Positions 1 to 11,737 of a DNA stretch of 64,000 nucleotides are shown here, in pieces. The position numbers and the translations under genes were made by a program. Where the stretch lies: positions 15,487,459 through 15,551,458 of the forward strand of contig OY987233.1 of the NCBI GenBank assembly GCA_963920705.1. Direction: 5' to 3'. The notes under the pieces are model-generated. The model worked only from the letters and a program-made list of their open reading frames with translations, searched no databases and was not told the origin of the DNA. Source of the DNA: Odiellus spinosus. Taxonomy: Eukaryota; Arthropoda; Arachnida; Opiliones; Phalangiidae. The stretch's first letter is position 1, and each line of letters opens with the position of its first letter.

Positions 1-42
1 GGGCGTGAGGAAGCCAAATAAAAGAATTACACTCTAACTTAC

Positions 43-184
43 CAGTATCCTTGCCCTCGCGTCGCGTGATTGAGCCTCCCTGATCCAAAAGGGACCGTGA
101 TGGGGATAAAATTGAATTGAACTGAAATTTGGCGCCGGCGGTATATTTGTTTGATCTTTGATCCTTTTCGGTATTTTGACCCAT
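43..184 (-). CDS. First coding exon of an unidentified gene (partial, runs off left edge)
   Basis: Reading leftward from the ATG at 184 gives 47 codons plus one base, starting MGQNTEKDQRS and ending TRREGKDT. The frame then meets a splice donor (ACTG|GTAAGT, GT at 42-41). An in-frame TGA at 217-215 lies upstream with no other ATG between, so 184 is the first possible start. The stretch is richer in G and C than the surrounding DNA and rich in polar residues (K, R, Q, N, S), with no hydrophobic segment or signal peptide. I do not recognise the family, and the rest of the gene lies beyond base 1. If real, the intron phase is 1. The gene has the same orientation as the transporter to its right and lies about 14.4 kb downstream of that gene's stop. 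An alternative is a 5' untranslated exon with a chance frame. The codon-like composition together with the donor makes coding more likely. Confidence 0.5.
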
Positions 185-218
185 GACTCGATCAGGTTCT
201 GCTATAGAAGTTTCTCAG

Positions 219-239
219 TGACGTAATTATAATTATTCC
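219..239 (-). promoter_or_regulatory. CRE-like TGACGTAA next to an AT-rich box upstream of the left gene
   Basis: A TGACGTAA octamer (219-226 on the plus strand) is followed by an alternating A/T stretch, 35 to 55 bases upstream of the proposed start codon at 184. TGACGTAA is the half-consensus bound by CREB/ATF-type bZIP proteins. The position suits a proximal promoter element, but no transcription start can be fixed from sequence alone. Confidence 0.2.
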
Positions 240-384
240 AAAGTTTTGATTGGTTGAATGCCACGGCGGATGGATACTGAAAATTGTTGTCGAAGCATGC
301 AACATTGCTTCGGGTTATTATCGACTGAGCCACCACCATGAAAACAAGTGCGAGACGAGACGAAGTGTAGTCGTTAAACCTCGG

Positions 385-1600
385 CAACTCCGCTATTAAA
401 AAGGTAATTAAAATGTACGAGTTTATTTTCTTATTAATTTATTGGTTATTAGGTGAATACATAATCTGGTATAAAGTGTATTTACAAATTACATTCAATC
501 ATATCACAGACAATTTTTAACTAAAAGAAAATTTGTTTTTACAATCCTCCTTTGGCATAAATTATTTGCCATTATGGGAGGTTTCAACATCAGCTTACCA
601 GGTTTGTTAGGGCCGGGGAGGAAGATGTCATTTAAGTTGCTGAATCATGTAAGACTTGGGCCTTGGCTTTCCGTAATTAATTGGATGTTTAATAATATTC
701 TAATTAACATAATTAATTTAATGTTTTAAACATAATTTGTGAGCAAGATTTTATTTTTGATCTGTTTTAAATTAATATTTTTTTTCAATTTTTATAACAC
801 ACGCAAAAGGCACTCATTTTTTATTTAAAATTGGTTAATTGGAAAACAATTCAACTATAGACCTTTGCCTGATATAATACCTAAATTTTACAAATACAAA
901 ATTTACTTTAAGGGTGTTAGGTATTTTATTATATTAGCTATAAAAAATTAGAAAAGTAATTTTTTTAGTTATTAATAATTATAAAAATAACAAAGGTTTT
1001 TTTTTTCTTTTTAGCATATTTTAGTATTTACAATTTGACATTAACTTTTTCTTTCATTATAAAATATAATTCTAAAATACACGAGGGATATTCAAATTTT
1101 TAAGTTATTAGTGGTGCGACGTAACTCAATTATATTTTGAGCTAATTACGGACTAGATTAGTTTGAGATATTTTATTTTAGGTTTAAAATTTTAATATAT
1201 ATATTTTTTTGAATGCAGATGAAGTTTTAACCAAATCAACTCCTGGAATCTTTTTCTTTGGAAATTTCAACGTCCACGTAATTCCATCATACTATTGCAA
1301 GTTTCAACCCTTTTGATGGATGCTTTTCAACATCAGTATTACCGGTAGGACAAATTTCAATTTTTTTTTAATGGTTTTATTTACTCAGCCGTAATTTTAA
1401 TTTAAATACCATGGCTTATTTAATTTAAGTATTAATTATTGGAAGACTCGGAAACCCTTATATAATTCAGGTTAATTTTTGAATAATTAGTTTTGTTTTT
1501 GAATATATATATATATTACCATTTTATTGTTTGACCTTGAAAATATTCACTGTTTGCTGCCATAGGTATTTTTTTACCTTGATACACAGAAGCCTCTAAT
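385..1600. other. AT-rich intergenic stretch, nothing recognised
   Basis: Upstream side of the left gene. Very AT-rich with homopolymer T runs and a short TA microsatellite near 1504-1516. I see no coding frame, RNA gene or repeat family that recurs elsewhere in the window. Confidence 0.5.
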
Positions 1601-1609
1601 TTACTCCCA

Positions 1610-2075
1610 TTGGTTATATTTTTTGACATTGACCCACACAAGTATCTCATTGATTCTTTCATAAAACATATCCCTTGCATTATAAATTTTAAAGTTTATA
1701 CAATTTGTTTACAAAGATTCTTCAACTCCGTATATTCATTGGCTATTTCAAACCAATCCTTTACAATTAAACAATTAAGTAACAAAACTTAATTGGTTAA
1801 TAATTTAACCTTTAAACTTCAATAAATTGCCTCTCATTGGCCGTTTTTAATAATAGTCGTAAGTAACTGTTTAAGAAATACCACAATTGATTAATAATTT
1901 GACCTTGGAACTTCAATCTTTCCTTTAATTGGCTGTTATCAAACAAATCTCAAGTCGATCATATTTAAATTACAAATATATCTAATACGATACAGAAAAT
2001 AAGTCTAAATGTAATCGGTTTATAATGTGACCTTTAATCTTTAGATTAATAATCCAGGCTCTCATTGGTTACTCA
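1610..2075. repeat. Degenerate tandem repeat, core about 55 bp
   Basis: A core reading roughly ATTGGTTAATAATTTGACC, followed by an ACTTCAAT stretch and CTCATTGGCTG, recurs at about 1791, 1885 and 2013, with a weaker copy near 1610. Spacing is uneven (about 94 to 180 bp) and divergence is high, so this is an old array. The short open frames at 1610-1792 and 2065-2256 lie in or against it and are not credible genes. Confidence 0.45.
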
Positions 2076-2812
2076 AGACTTAAGACCTCAAATGACTCAG
2101 ACACGATCGAGAAATCAACTCAAACCATTTAATACTATACTACCTAGGATCCCTACTTGCTACTTAAGTGTAAAAATTCATAGTGAACCGGTTATGTTAG
2201 TGTTAAAATTTTCCCAATGCAAGGTTGGACTTTACGCAGTGACCACAATTTTATAATTTTTGTCTATATTTTCAATGTGTTCAAGCCTATTTTTTCAAGG
2301 TTTCTTTCATATTCAAACCACAAAAATTAAATGTAAATTTTTTAATAGCTATGGCGCTGAGAAACTAAAAAATGTAGTGAAAATATTTTTGGGAAATTGG
2401 GTCAACTTCATTATGTTTAGTTTAAGTATGAGAAACAAGTCGGATTTCACCCCGAAACATATAGCTTTAATTTTAGATAAAAAATATGATAATTATGGAG
2501 CTGTTTCTGAAAAGAAATATTCCTATGATTTCCTATAAATCGATGGAAAATTCCCTATAATGTTTTGGGTTTTTTTGTTGGGGTCACCCGGTTAACGTCT
2601 ATGGTGGTACAGATAAACTCTATTTAAAACCTAATATGACATTATACGTTTAAATCTATCCTTTGTTATTCAAATGACTGAATTAAGTAGATATCCTTGT
2701 TCAATACTCTCAATTCCGGATGTAGTTTTATCGACGTTATAGAGGCGCCGTCATATAGATAACGCTTCTCATAACCCTTTTCATATCTGTAATTTTTAGT
2801 CACTATGAAAAC

Positions 2813-2813
<1 letters not shown>

Positions 2814-2847
<34 letters not shown>
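2814..2847 (+). repeat. Poly(A) run, 34 bp
   Basis: Thirty-four consecutive A residues. It could be the tail of an old retroposed copy, but the sequence before it shows no recognisable SINE or retrogene. A simple slippage tract is as likely. Confidence 0.9.
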
Positions 2848-2849
<2 letters not shown>

Positions 2850-3163
2850 GGAAACTTTAGATAAGCTACAAGAAGTGCTCTAGGAAACCATTTATCAACT
2901 TAATATCGATTTTGTTTCCCCGTTTTCGTTAGCTTTCATTCACCTCCAACAACGTCAATTTAACATTGTACTTCGTATCAGTACCATTTAGGCCTTTGCT
3001 GCCTTTTGTTACAGCAATACATTAATTTTGAAATCAATTCTTAAGTAAGCTAGTTACGTAATGTGACTGCAAAGATATTGTAAGTCAATTGTAAGTTAAT
3101 GTGATGCTGTCGCCATTTTTCTTCGAAGATCTATGGATCATATTTTTTGTATTTTTAATACGA

Positions 3164-3246
3164 TTAAAGGGAAACTTGGAAATATAAATGGAACATCTTT
3201 TGAATTTCAAAAGCTATTTCTTTTTTAGCTCCAAGTTTCCCTTTAA
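3164..3246. mobile_element. Family C MITE, 83-bp minimal copy flanked by TTAA
   Basis: Starts TTAA-AGGGAAACTTGGA and ends with the inverse, TCCAAGTTTCCCT-TTAA. The interior keeps AATGGAACA and TTTTGAATTT, which also occur in the longer family C copies at 52544, 55007 and 59330. It is nearly all terminal repeat. The TTAA on each side fits the target-site duplication of piggyBac-type transposons. No transposase is encoded. Confidence 0.75.
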
Positions 3247-3319
3247 AAATATATTCAATTTCACATTGAAGAATTTTTATGAAACCGCTTGATGACGTTT
3301 AATCAACGATAATTTTCAT

Positions 3320-3593
3320 GGGGCTCATTCAGTAACTCTCAAAATATCAGCGATTACTGCTGACATATATTTCTACTGAACGTTTTTTCGTAACAAATTC
3401 TGACGTCACGATGCTCATCGAATGGCTATAAAATTCCGTTTTTTTGATGAGCTAATGTTCGTCATTAGTTCAAAAGTATTTGTGCCTGTTGTAGTAAAAA
3501 TCGCACTACAACTTCTGACATTAGTAGCGTATTGATTACATTGTCAAAACATGGATGTTATTTCCAAAAAAATAGTCTTACTGAATGAACCCC
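3320..3593. mobile_element. Foldback/MITE-like element with 16-bp inverted ends (family N)
   Basis: GGGGCTCATTCAGTAA at the left end is matched by TTACTGAATGAACCCC at the right end, 274 bp apart. There is a further short internal palindrome around AGTGCGAT/TTGTAGTG near 3490-3515. No coding capacity. I saw no second copy in the window. The target duplication is unclear. Confidence 0.6.
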
Positions 3594-4394
3594 TGTTGAA
3601 AACAATGGATTCGTATTGGGAGCGTATTGAAATATAAAGTGAAACCGACGTCACGCCTATGTAAAATCAGCCAGGGGATGTTTTCAATTTGACAAGTTGC
3701 TCGAATTGAGTGGCAAGTTGTCTTTAACTCGTGAGAAATCTTCTACTGCATCACTTTAATTCTTGACTTACGATATTTTTACATCGATACAAGCTGATTT
3801 GTTTCTCACCATAACTTGATACCACAATCAAACGCGGCGTTAGATATATTATATTATTCCAAATTTTTACTGTCGTAAGAAAAATGGAGGGAAAAAAATT
3901 TATTGAAATGTCATTTTAAGACCCATATCGACCTTTTGCTCGCGTGTTCAAGGGATATATATAGGGCTTCATACTAATTACGGCGTATATGCGTATTTCT
4001 TTCACGTAATATATTATATATTGAAAAGTACCCGCTATAGTGAAATTTTACTTTATTCTTAGAACCCGGTAGGGTTCTATGTATTGGGCCCATCATCATC
4101 TGTAATGTTATTTTGATTTCCTTAAAAAAATGGACCTTTAGCCAATCAGAACGCTCCATTTCCCCATTGAAATAACATTAAAATCGACTCTTTCGAGGAC
4201 ATGTCCCTTGCATCGCAGAACTAAAAGAGGAATTATTTGTTACGGTTAAAATCAATTTTAAGTGGTAGAGCAAGGTTCGAATGTTGAACTTTTCAAGTTT
4301 CATTTAAAAATATTAAGTCTAAGTATTTTAAAATTAATTCTGAAGTTGACCCTTTTTTTGGTACTTAGCTGGTTTCTCGCATGGCCAAATTCGT

Positions 4395-4893
4395 AATGTT
4401 ATTCTATGGGATTTGGTTTTTTGAAAGTGGCTTACCTTTCAGATTTATTTTCTAATACTTCCGGATATTTTTCAGACTTGGATTTTCCGTATGGTATGAA
4501 TTAAGTTTCGAGCTTCATTTTAAGACTAATTTCATAATTTTACACCGATTAGTTGGCCCACAGTCTATTCATGAAAACGGAGGAAAAAGTAAGGCGGAGA
4601 AATAGATTCGCCAAAAACCTAAGCCTAATTTGACAAATTAGGCTTAGGTTTTATATGGCTTTTTAAAATCACGAGCACGAGCGCGCGCGCTTGATTTGGA
4701 GGCTATGGGTATTGAACTCTAATGACTTAATTTCTCCTTCTTCATATTTTTGCCGTTTATAGACTGTGACCAAACTAATCGGGATAAAATTATGAAATTA
4801 GTCTTAAAATAAAGCCTGTAAAATATTTGGAAGCATTAGAAAATAAATCTGAAAGGTAAGTCTCTTGCAAAAAATCTAAATCTCATAGAATAA
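4395..4893. mobile_element. Large imperfect inverted repeat (family H) with central perfect hairpin
   Basis: The left arm (about 4395-4602) and right arm (about 4725-4893) are inverse copies at roughly 80-85% by eye. They share TAATGTTATTCTATG, CTTACCTTTCAGATTTATTT and TTTTAAGACTAATTTCATAA in inverse order. At the centre is a perfect hairpin (4614-4652). The structure is that of a foldback element or an inverted duplication. No protein is encoded. Confidence 0.65.
4614..4652. repeat. Perfect 18-bp stem, 3-nt loop hairpin
   Basis: AAAACCTAAGCCTAATTT (4614-4631), loop GAC, then its exact reverse complement (4635-4652). It lies at the centre of the inverted repeat at 4395-4893. Confidence 0.9.
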
Positions 4894-4987
4894 CATTAAT
4901 TTTCAATTTCTCCGCCTTAAAAGTACTCTCCTTTTTAAAAATGAGTGGAATTCCGAACGACTTGCCATTCCGAACGGCAATAAGGAA

Positions 4988-7234
4988 GGTATTAACATCA
5001 AAAATAATGAAAAAATTAATTGGAATTTGGTTTAAAGGGCAATGGGGAAAATATAAAGATTTCGCTGCGGCTGTCGGAGGTATTAACATCAAAATTGCTG
5101 AAATAATTAATTTAAATTTGGTTTAAAGGGCAATGGGGAAAATATAAAGATTTCACTGCGGCTGTCGGAGGTATTAACATCAAAATTGATGAAAAATTTA
5201 ATTTAAATTTGGTTTAAAGGGCAATGGTTAAAATATAATGATTTCGCTGCGGCTCTCGGAGGTATTAACATCAAAATTGATGAAAAAATTCATTTTAATT
5301 GGGTTTAAAGGGCAATGGGGAAAATATAATGATTTCGCTGCGGCTGTCGGAGGTATTAACATAAAAAATTATGAAAAAAATAATTTTAATTGGGATTAAA
5401 GGGCACTGGTAAAAATGTAGAGATTTGACTGGAATCAAGTGCGGCTGCCGCAGCTATTAACATCAAAAATTATGAAAAAATTAATTTTAATTGGGATTAA
5501 AGGGCACTGGTAAAAATGTAGAGATTTTACTGAATCGAGTGCGGCTCCCCCAGCTATTAACATCAAAAATAATGTAAAAATTAATTTTAATTGGGATTAA
5601 AGGGCAATGTTAAAATTTAGAGATTTGACTGAATCAAGTGCGGCTGCCGGAGGTATTACCATCAAAAATTATGAAAAAATTAATCTTAATTGGGATTAAA
5701 GGGCAATGTTAAAATGTAGGGATTTGACTGAATCAAGTGCGGCTGCCCCAGCTATTAACATCAAAAATAATGTAAAAATTTTTTTTAATTGGAATTAAAG
5801 GGCAATGGTAAAAATGTAGAGATTTGACTGAATCAAGTGCGGCTGCCCCAGCTATTATCTTCAAAAATAATGTAAAAACTAATTTTAATTGGGATTAAAG
5901 GGCAATGGTAAAAATGTAGAGATTTTACTGAATCAAGTGCGGCTGCCCTAGCTATTAACATCAAAAATAATGAAAAAAATAATTTTAATTGGGATTAAAG
6001 GGCACTGGTAAAAATGTAGAGGTTTGACTGAATCAAGTGAGGCTGCCCCAGCTATTAACATCAAAAATAATGAAAAAATAAATTTTAATTGGGATTAAAG
6101 GGCACTGGTAAAAATGTTGAAATTTGACTGAATCAAGTGAGGCTGCCCCAGCTATTAACATCAAAAATTGTGAAATAATTAATTTTAATTGGGTTTAAAG
6201 GGCAATGGTAAAAATGTAGAGATCTGACTGAATCAAGTGCGGCTGCCCCAGCTGTTAACATCAAAAATTGTGAAAAAAATCATTTTAATTGGGTTTAAAG
6301 GGCAATGGTAAAAATGTAGAGATCTGGCTGAATCAAGTGCGGCTGCCGCAGCTGTTAACATCAAAAATTGTGAAAAAATTAATTTTAATTGGGTTTAAAG
6401 GGCAATGGTAAAAATTTAGAGATCTGACTGAATCAAGTGAGGTTGCCCCAGCTATTAACATCAAAAATTATGAAAAAGTTAATTTTAATTGGGATTAAAG
6501 GGCAATGGTAAAAATGTAGAGATTTGACTGAATCAAGTGCGGCTGCCCCAGCTATTAACATCAAAAATAATGTAAAAATTAATTTTAATTGGGATTAAAG
6601 GGCAATGGTAAAAATGTAGAGATTTGACTGAATCAAGTGCGGCTGCCCCAGCTATTAACATCAAAAATAATGTAAAAATTAATTTTAATTGGGATTAAAG
6701 GGCAATGGTAAAAATGTAGAGATTTGACTGAATCAAGTGCGGCTGCCGGAGGTATTACCATCAAAAATTATGAAAAAATTAATCTTAATTGGGATTAAAG
6801 GGCAATGTTAAAATGTAGGGATTTGACTGAATCAAGTGCGGCTCCCCCAGCTATTAACATCAAAAATAATGTAAAAAATTTTTTTAATTGGGATTAAAGG
6901 GCAATGGTAAAAATGTAGAGATTTGACTGAATCAAGTGCGGCTGCCGCAGCTATTAACATCAAAAATAATGTAAAAACTTATTTTAATTGGAATTAAAGG
7001 GCAATGGTAAAAATGTAGAGATTTGACTGAATCAAGTGCGGCTGCCCCAGCTATTAACATCAAAAATAATGAAAAAATTAATTTTAATTGGGATTAAAGG
7101 GCAATGGTAAAAATGTAGAGATTTGACTGAATCAAGTGCGGCTGCCGCAGCTATTAACATTTAAAATTATGAAAAAATTAATTTTAATTGGGTTTAAAGG
7201 GCAATGGTAAAAATGTAGAGATTTGACTGAATCA
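4988..7234. repeat. Satellite array: 91-bp units grading into 100-bp units, about 23 copies
   Basis: The first four or five units are 91 bp apart (GGTATTAACATC at 4988, 5079, 5170, 5261, 5352). From about 5400 the unit is 100 bp and gains a segment reading TGACTGAATCAAG. The 100-bp spacing is exact where checked (AATTTTAATT at 6481, 6581, 6681). Most units share AATTGGGATTAAAGGGCA and a block reading GTGCGGCTGCC. A variant unit carrying GCCGGAGGTATTACC occurs near 5645 and again near 6745, pointing to a multi-unit duplication. It reads through short frames but is not coding. Confidence 0.92.
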
Positions 7235-7285
7235 CTTTTTAAAGGGCTAGTCTTTTAATATAGAAGTTAACACTTTCGTGTTAGA

Positions 7286-7434
7286 CTGAAGTGACAGATA
7301 TTATATCAAAAATGTCTTTGCGAACAAAGACCAGAAGGACATGTTATGGCCTTGAATGTCTGAAGTGACAGATATTATATCAAAAATGTCTTTGCGAACA
7401 AAGACCCAGAAGGACATGTTATGGCCTTGAATGT
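7286..7434. repeat. Tandem duplication of a 74/75-bp segment
   Basis: Two copies of a segment beginning CTGAAGTGACAGATATTATA start at 7286 and 7360. They differ by one base (GACCAG versus GACCCAG). The second copy is the outer end of the left arm of the large inverted repeat at 7373-8842. The first looks like a terminal duplication of that arm. Confidence 0.85.
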
Positions 7435-8842
7435 CTGAAGTGACAGATATTTAATTTTCTTTTAAAACATTAAACTTAAATACAATTAAATTTTCTTTTA
7501 AAACATGAAATTTAAATACAATTAGATTTTCTTTTAAAACGAAATTTAAATATAATCACAATCTGGCACGATTTAGAGTTTCAAATTTCAATACAACTGA
7601 TTTTATTCACTCGGAAATATTTAAGAAAAACATAACAGACGATTTTCTCCCATTGACGCTTAACATTAAATTTCGCTTGATTATTTTTCAGGGATTACGT
7701 GTCAAACAAAACGAAACTTTTCGTTCGATAGAAAAATATACTTAATTTAGCTTTGGCTTTAGGCATAGACTCAAAGTTCTATGATCTGATCTCATACCTT
7801 AGTTGGATAATGTTTTCTATGGATAATGCTTTATTATAACTCCTCGACTTTAGTCGAGGCAATTCGTTCATGTTAGCTTATGAATGCTTATCAAGGAATT
7901 TAAAGGGAAAAAAATTCCCCATATTTTAATTTTTAATCTAGGTTGCAAACGAACAAACCTAATCCATGGATAATGTTTTATTACAACTCCTCGACTTTAG
8001 TCGAGGCAATTCGTTCATGTTAGCTTATGAATGCTTATCAAGGAATTTAAAGGGAATAAAAATTCCCCATATTTTAATTTTTAATTTGGGTTGCAAACGA
8101 ACAAACCTAATCCATGGATACTGTTTTTTTATAACTCCTAATAACTAATTAGTGGTCCCTTATGGAAATCATCATTTTAATTGTACGGTTTTAATGAAAA
8201 GAAAAATGAAAGTATTACAATTTATTTAAAAACCTTATCCGCTCTAAAATTCGTCGCTTTGAAATTCTCTTCCCTCGCGCGCGCAATATAGCTTTGAAAG
8301 TACAAATTGTTATGGTTTGCGTCGTCTGCTAAGTTAGAAAAGAAGGTGACTTTAAACGGGCTTTAAAAAACACATTTCCCTTTATCATATACCCATTCCA
8401 ATAAACCGGCGAGTATTTTTAACGATCCGTTCAATTGCGAGTCGTGGAAATTCGGGTTAAACTAAGAAAACATAAAGTGGACTCGCGTTATACTGAAAAA
8501 TAACAGTTCAATACACGTTTTCCCTGAAAAATAATCAAGCGAAATTTAATGTTAAGCGTCAATGGGAGAAAATCGTCTGTTATGTTTTTCTTAAATATTT
8601 CCGAGTGAATAAAATCAGTTGTATTGAAATTTGAAACTCTAAATCGTGCCAGATTGTGATTATATTTAAATTTCGTTTTAAAAGAAAATCTAATTGTATT
8701 TAAATTTCATGTTTTAAAAGAAAATTTAATTGTATTTAAGTTTAATGTTTTAAAAGAAAATTAAATATCTGTCACTTCAGACATTCAAGGCCATAACATG
8801 TCCTTCTGGGTCTTTGTTCGCAAAGACATTTTTGATATAATA
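7373..8842. mobile_element. 1.47-kb element with two identical 321-bp inverted arms
   Basis: The left arm (7373-7693) and right arm (8521-8842) are reverse complements with no mismatch that I can see over about 321 bp. Both end in TATTATATCAAAAATGTCTT. The arms contain three imperfect internal repeats of an ACAATTAAATTTTCTTTTAA-type motif. The 827-bp centre has no long reading frame and includes a 148-bp tandem duplication. The form fits a non-autonomous long-terminal-inverted-repeat transposon or a foldback element. Identical arms imply recent origin or arm-to-arm gene conversion. Target duplication is not obvious. Confidence 0.75.
7821..8117. repeat. 148-bp tandem duplication carrying a 7-bp-stem hairpin
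   Basis: Two copies (7821-7968, 7969-8115), each with CCTCGACTTTAGTCGAGG (stem CCTCGACT/AGTCGAGG) and TTAGCTTATGAATGCTTATC. A third copy begins at 8116 and is broken off. The 60-aa open frame at 7966-8148 is a by-product. Confidence 0.85.
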
Positions 8843-8843
8843 A

Positions 8844-10141
8844 CTATTAAGACATGGCATACTCAATGTTTTAACACGTTTGCTACGACGCCAGACTTAG
8901 AACTATTAACAGCCTCATTTTAAGATTTCCCAGTGCAACTTATATCCCTTTGGCGCCACGCGTCTCTAGAAGTAGCTATTCTCCAAAAAGGCATATCTCT
9001 TTAGTTGTTGTGTAAGATCTCTACTTTTGATTCCTTTCTAAAACTTGCCAGGCGTATTAAGTTCTTAGTCCGTGTGTTACTAGTTCTAGTCTGATGCACG
9101 CTATGCGTCAATCTGTGTAAAGGGGGTTCTTTTGTGCTAACTGACAATTTTAGTCTTTTACTAAAGTCAAAACCAATTTTATATTTCAATAGAACAAACC
9201 CGATACTCTTCCACAATCTCAAAGAAATTGTGAATAAAAAAACGAAAACTGATAAATCTTAACCTAGCATCGTATCCAATGCAAATTCTTACTGGTTCTG
9301 ACTTTACGTTCAAGTTTGGTCCTTTTTACGAATTTAGGCCAGACATACACGAAACCCTGACGAAACGTGAAAAAATAAATCTTTATAATTCAAAGGCTTA
9401 GTGACATGATTTTTAAGGCGGATTTAAAAAAAAAAAAAAGTCAAACGACATGTTATCTTGAATAAGATTATAATGGATATAAACCGGTTTTCAACGGGAA
9501 TTTGTTCCCAGGTTAAGTAGACGTTTATATATTTTCATTTTATTTAGTAAATGGTGTTTCCGTTATTTCTATATATTGAAGTAATATCGATTAAACGTCA
9601 AATATCTGTAGCGTTCAACTTTTTTAATTACCCTATAATAGGAAATAAATCCTTGACGTTTCGAAATTTAATTTTTTTGACGGATTTCCTCCGGTAACTG
9701 GTATTTGAAATCGAAATTTTTGTGAAACGTGGCCTACTTAGCTTAAATTAGAATTTTTTTTATGACAGTTTAAATTTTAGAAATCATAATTTAAGGGAAA
9801 TATAAGTATTAAACAAATTTAACCAAGGCTTAAAATCAAATTATTTTCAAAAAATGTTTCTCGAAGTATTTATATTTAAAATTAATTTTGATTATTAAGA
9901 TAATTAAACAAATTAATATATAGTTGTCTGAAAAACGTGTGGCGTAGAAAGCTCGAAAACGAAATCAATCATTTTGAGCCAAGGATTAACGCAAGATTAA
10001 TTTTGAAAACTTTCGCCTGAAATTTTTTAGGTTTTTAAAAAAACAGTAAGGAATTTAATCGAAGATTGTGTATTTTGATAAATTGGGGGAAAGTTCAATT
10101 AAAAAACGATAGTTTTCTTCAAAATAATATCAAACCAAGGC
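8844..10141. other. Intergenic stretch without recognised features
   Basis: AT-rich sequence between the large inverted-repeat element and the first family A copy. The 73-aa minus-strand frame at 9001-9222 has no recognisable domain, splice signals or promoter. I regard it as chance. Confidence 0.5.
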
Positions 10142-10410
10142 TTAAAGTAAAACTGTCACGTATTTTTCATGAACTCCAAATATAAATTGAGTAGCATTTT
10201 ATGAAAAATCGTTATAAAATGATTCAAAATCTATTTATAAATGCCAGTAAAAATACATATTTTATAATCTCAATTTTTCGAAATTTTAAAATAAAATTTT
10301 CTCGCAAAACTACGCCATCGTGGGTATTGTAGAGCCTACAGTTGATTCTCTGTTGAGTGATAAGGTCGCTTTCTCGCGGTCTTTTTCGTAAAAGTACTTA
10401 ATACAACATG
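10142..10410 (+). mobile_element. Family A MITE, left portion only
   Basis: Begins TTAAAGTAAAACTGTCACG, a variant of the family terminus. It carries the conserved internal blocks CATGAACTCC, GAGTAGCATTTT, TGTAGAGCCTACAGTTGATT and TTCGTAAAAGTACTTAAT, then breaks off. The right half is missing. Confidence 0.75.
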
Positions 10411-10779
10411 TTCTTCATTTATAAATTTCTTAGAACTCTATATAGTGAAACGTGGAATGTCTGGGATTTTGGGTTTTCCAAAAAAGATCTTTGAATTTGA
10501 GTAATTTCTATTATAGTTTTATGTCTAAAAAAGTAATATTATTCAGATTTTTTTAAAACAACTTGAATATATTTGGAATGAACTGCCAAATGAATAAATT
10601 ATAGAGGATAAAGAATCCCACTATAAAGCTTAATTAGTATTTTTTGCTGTACCTCAATTAATATTAGATGGAATTTCATCGATGAATATTTAGAAAAATT
10701 ATTTATATTCCATTGTACTTTCCTTAAATTTCAACAGGTTCAAAGTGATGCTATCACTATTGTTTCCCAAGGCTTAAAT

Positions 10780-11230
10780 AACAAGTGTTTTTTTAATGAT
10801 TCCTTATCGTTTAAATAGGCCTATTCCACTAGTTAAAAATTATAAACCAAATATTAAACTAGAAATAATTTAAATTCCACTAGTTAAAAATTATAAACCA
10901 AATATTAAACTAGAAATAATTTAAAACCTACCCGGAAACTAGGCTTAGCTGGATTCACAGAGATCCTGAATTTCTTCGCATTGATGGGTAAGCGACCAAT
11001 GAGCAAAGGCTAGTCGTTAAGACGAGATCTCCATGAGACTTTCAATATCATTCCAGGCTTAGCTGGATTCACGGAGATCCTGAATTTCTTCGCATTGATG
11101 GGTAAGCGACCAATGAGCAAAGGCTAGTCGTTAAGACGAGATCTCCATGAGACTTTCAATATCATTCCATTGGTTGCTGACCCTTCAATGCGAAGAAATT
11201 CAGAATCTCCGTGAATCCAGATAAGCCCCC
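10780..11230. mobile_element. Family D foldback element with two internal tandem duplications
   Basis: It shares TTCCTTATCGTTTAAATAGG, CCGGAAA, AGGCTTAGCTGGATTCA, AGATCCTGAATTTCTTCGCA and the inverse of the latter with copies at 24935 and 40876. It is internally inverted: the left AGATCCTGAATTTCTTCGCA is matched by TGCGAAGAAATTCAGAATCT on the right. Two segments are duplicated head to tail: a 51-bp unit at 10824-10925 and a 114-bp unit at 10941-11168. Confidence 0.8.
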
Positions 11231-11737
11231 AATCTTATTTTTAATCGATAAAAAAATCACTTTCCTTTTCACCTTCTATTTCAAATATAAAAGTTTGAAT
11301 TCTGTCAGCTTTAACTTGAATTGTGTTCTTAGTTTGAGATGAACTTTATACAGATTCCATTTTTAGATAAATTTATGAAAAGTGTCACGATATAGCGAGC
11401 GAGGCTTTTAGAAAAACACCTATATATGGGACGTTTAGTTTGATTTATGTTTGATAAAACGTTCGTGCGAACTAGGCTTGAAATTTATGCATTTCCGAGT
11501 TTCGCCCTTTTTCACAAAGATAGCCGAATATTTAAATGTCATCCTATTTTTATAAATGGATTGCTTGGAATATTTATCTAACTTGCAATATTTCTTTTTA
11601 TGGGTTTTATGTTAAGAACTTCGTTTCTATATATGGAAATTATTAGATTATTGTAAATCCTTGTTTTTATATTGAAATTATTAGATAATCGTTAAGCCTT
11701 GGTCCCATCTCAAGACTTATATAGCTAATACAGAATT

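Noticed and set aside
4988-7234. CRISPR array, because of regular 100-bp spacing
   Set aside because: The whole unit is repeated, with no unique spacers, and the window is eukaryotic.
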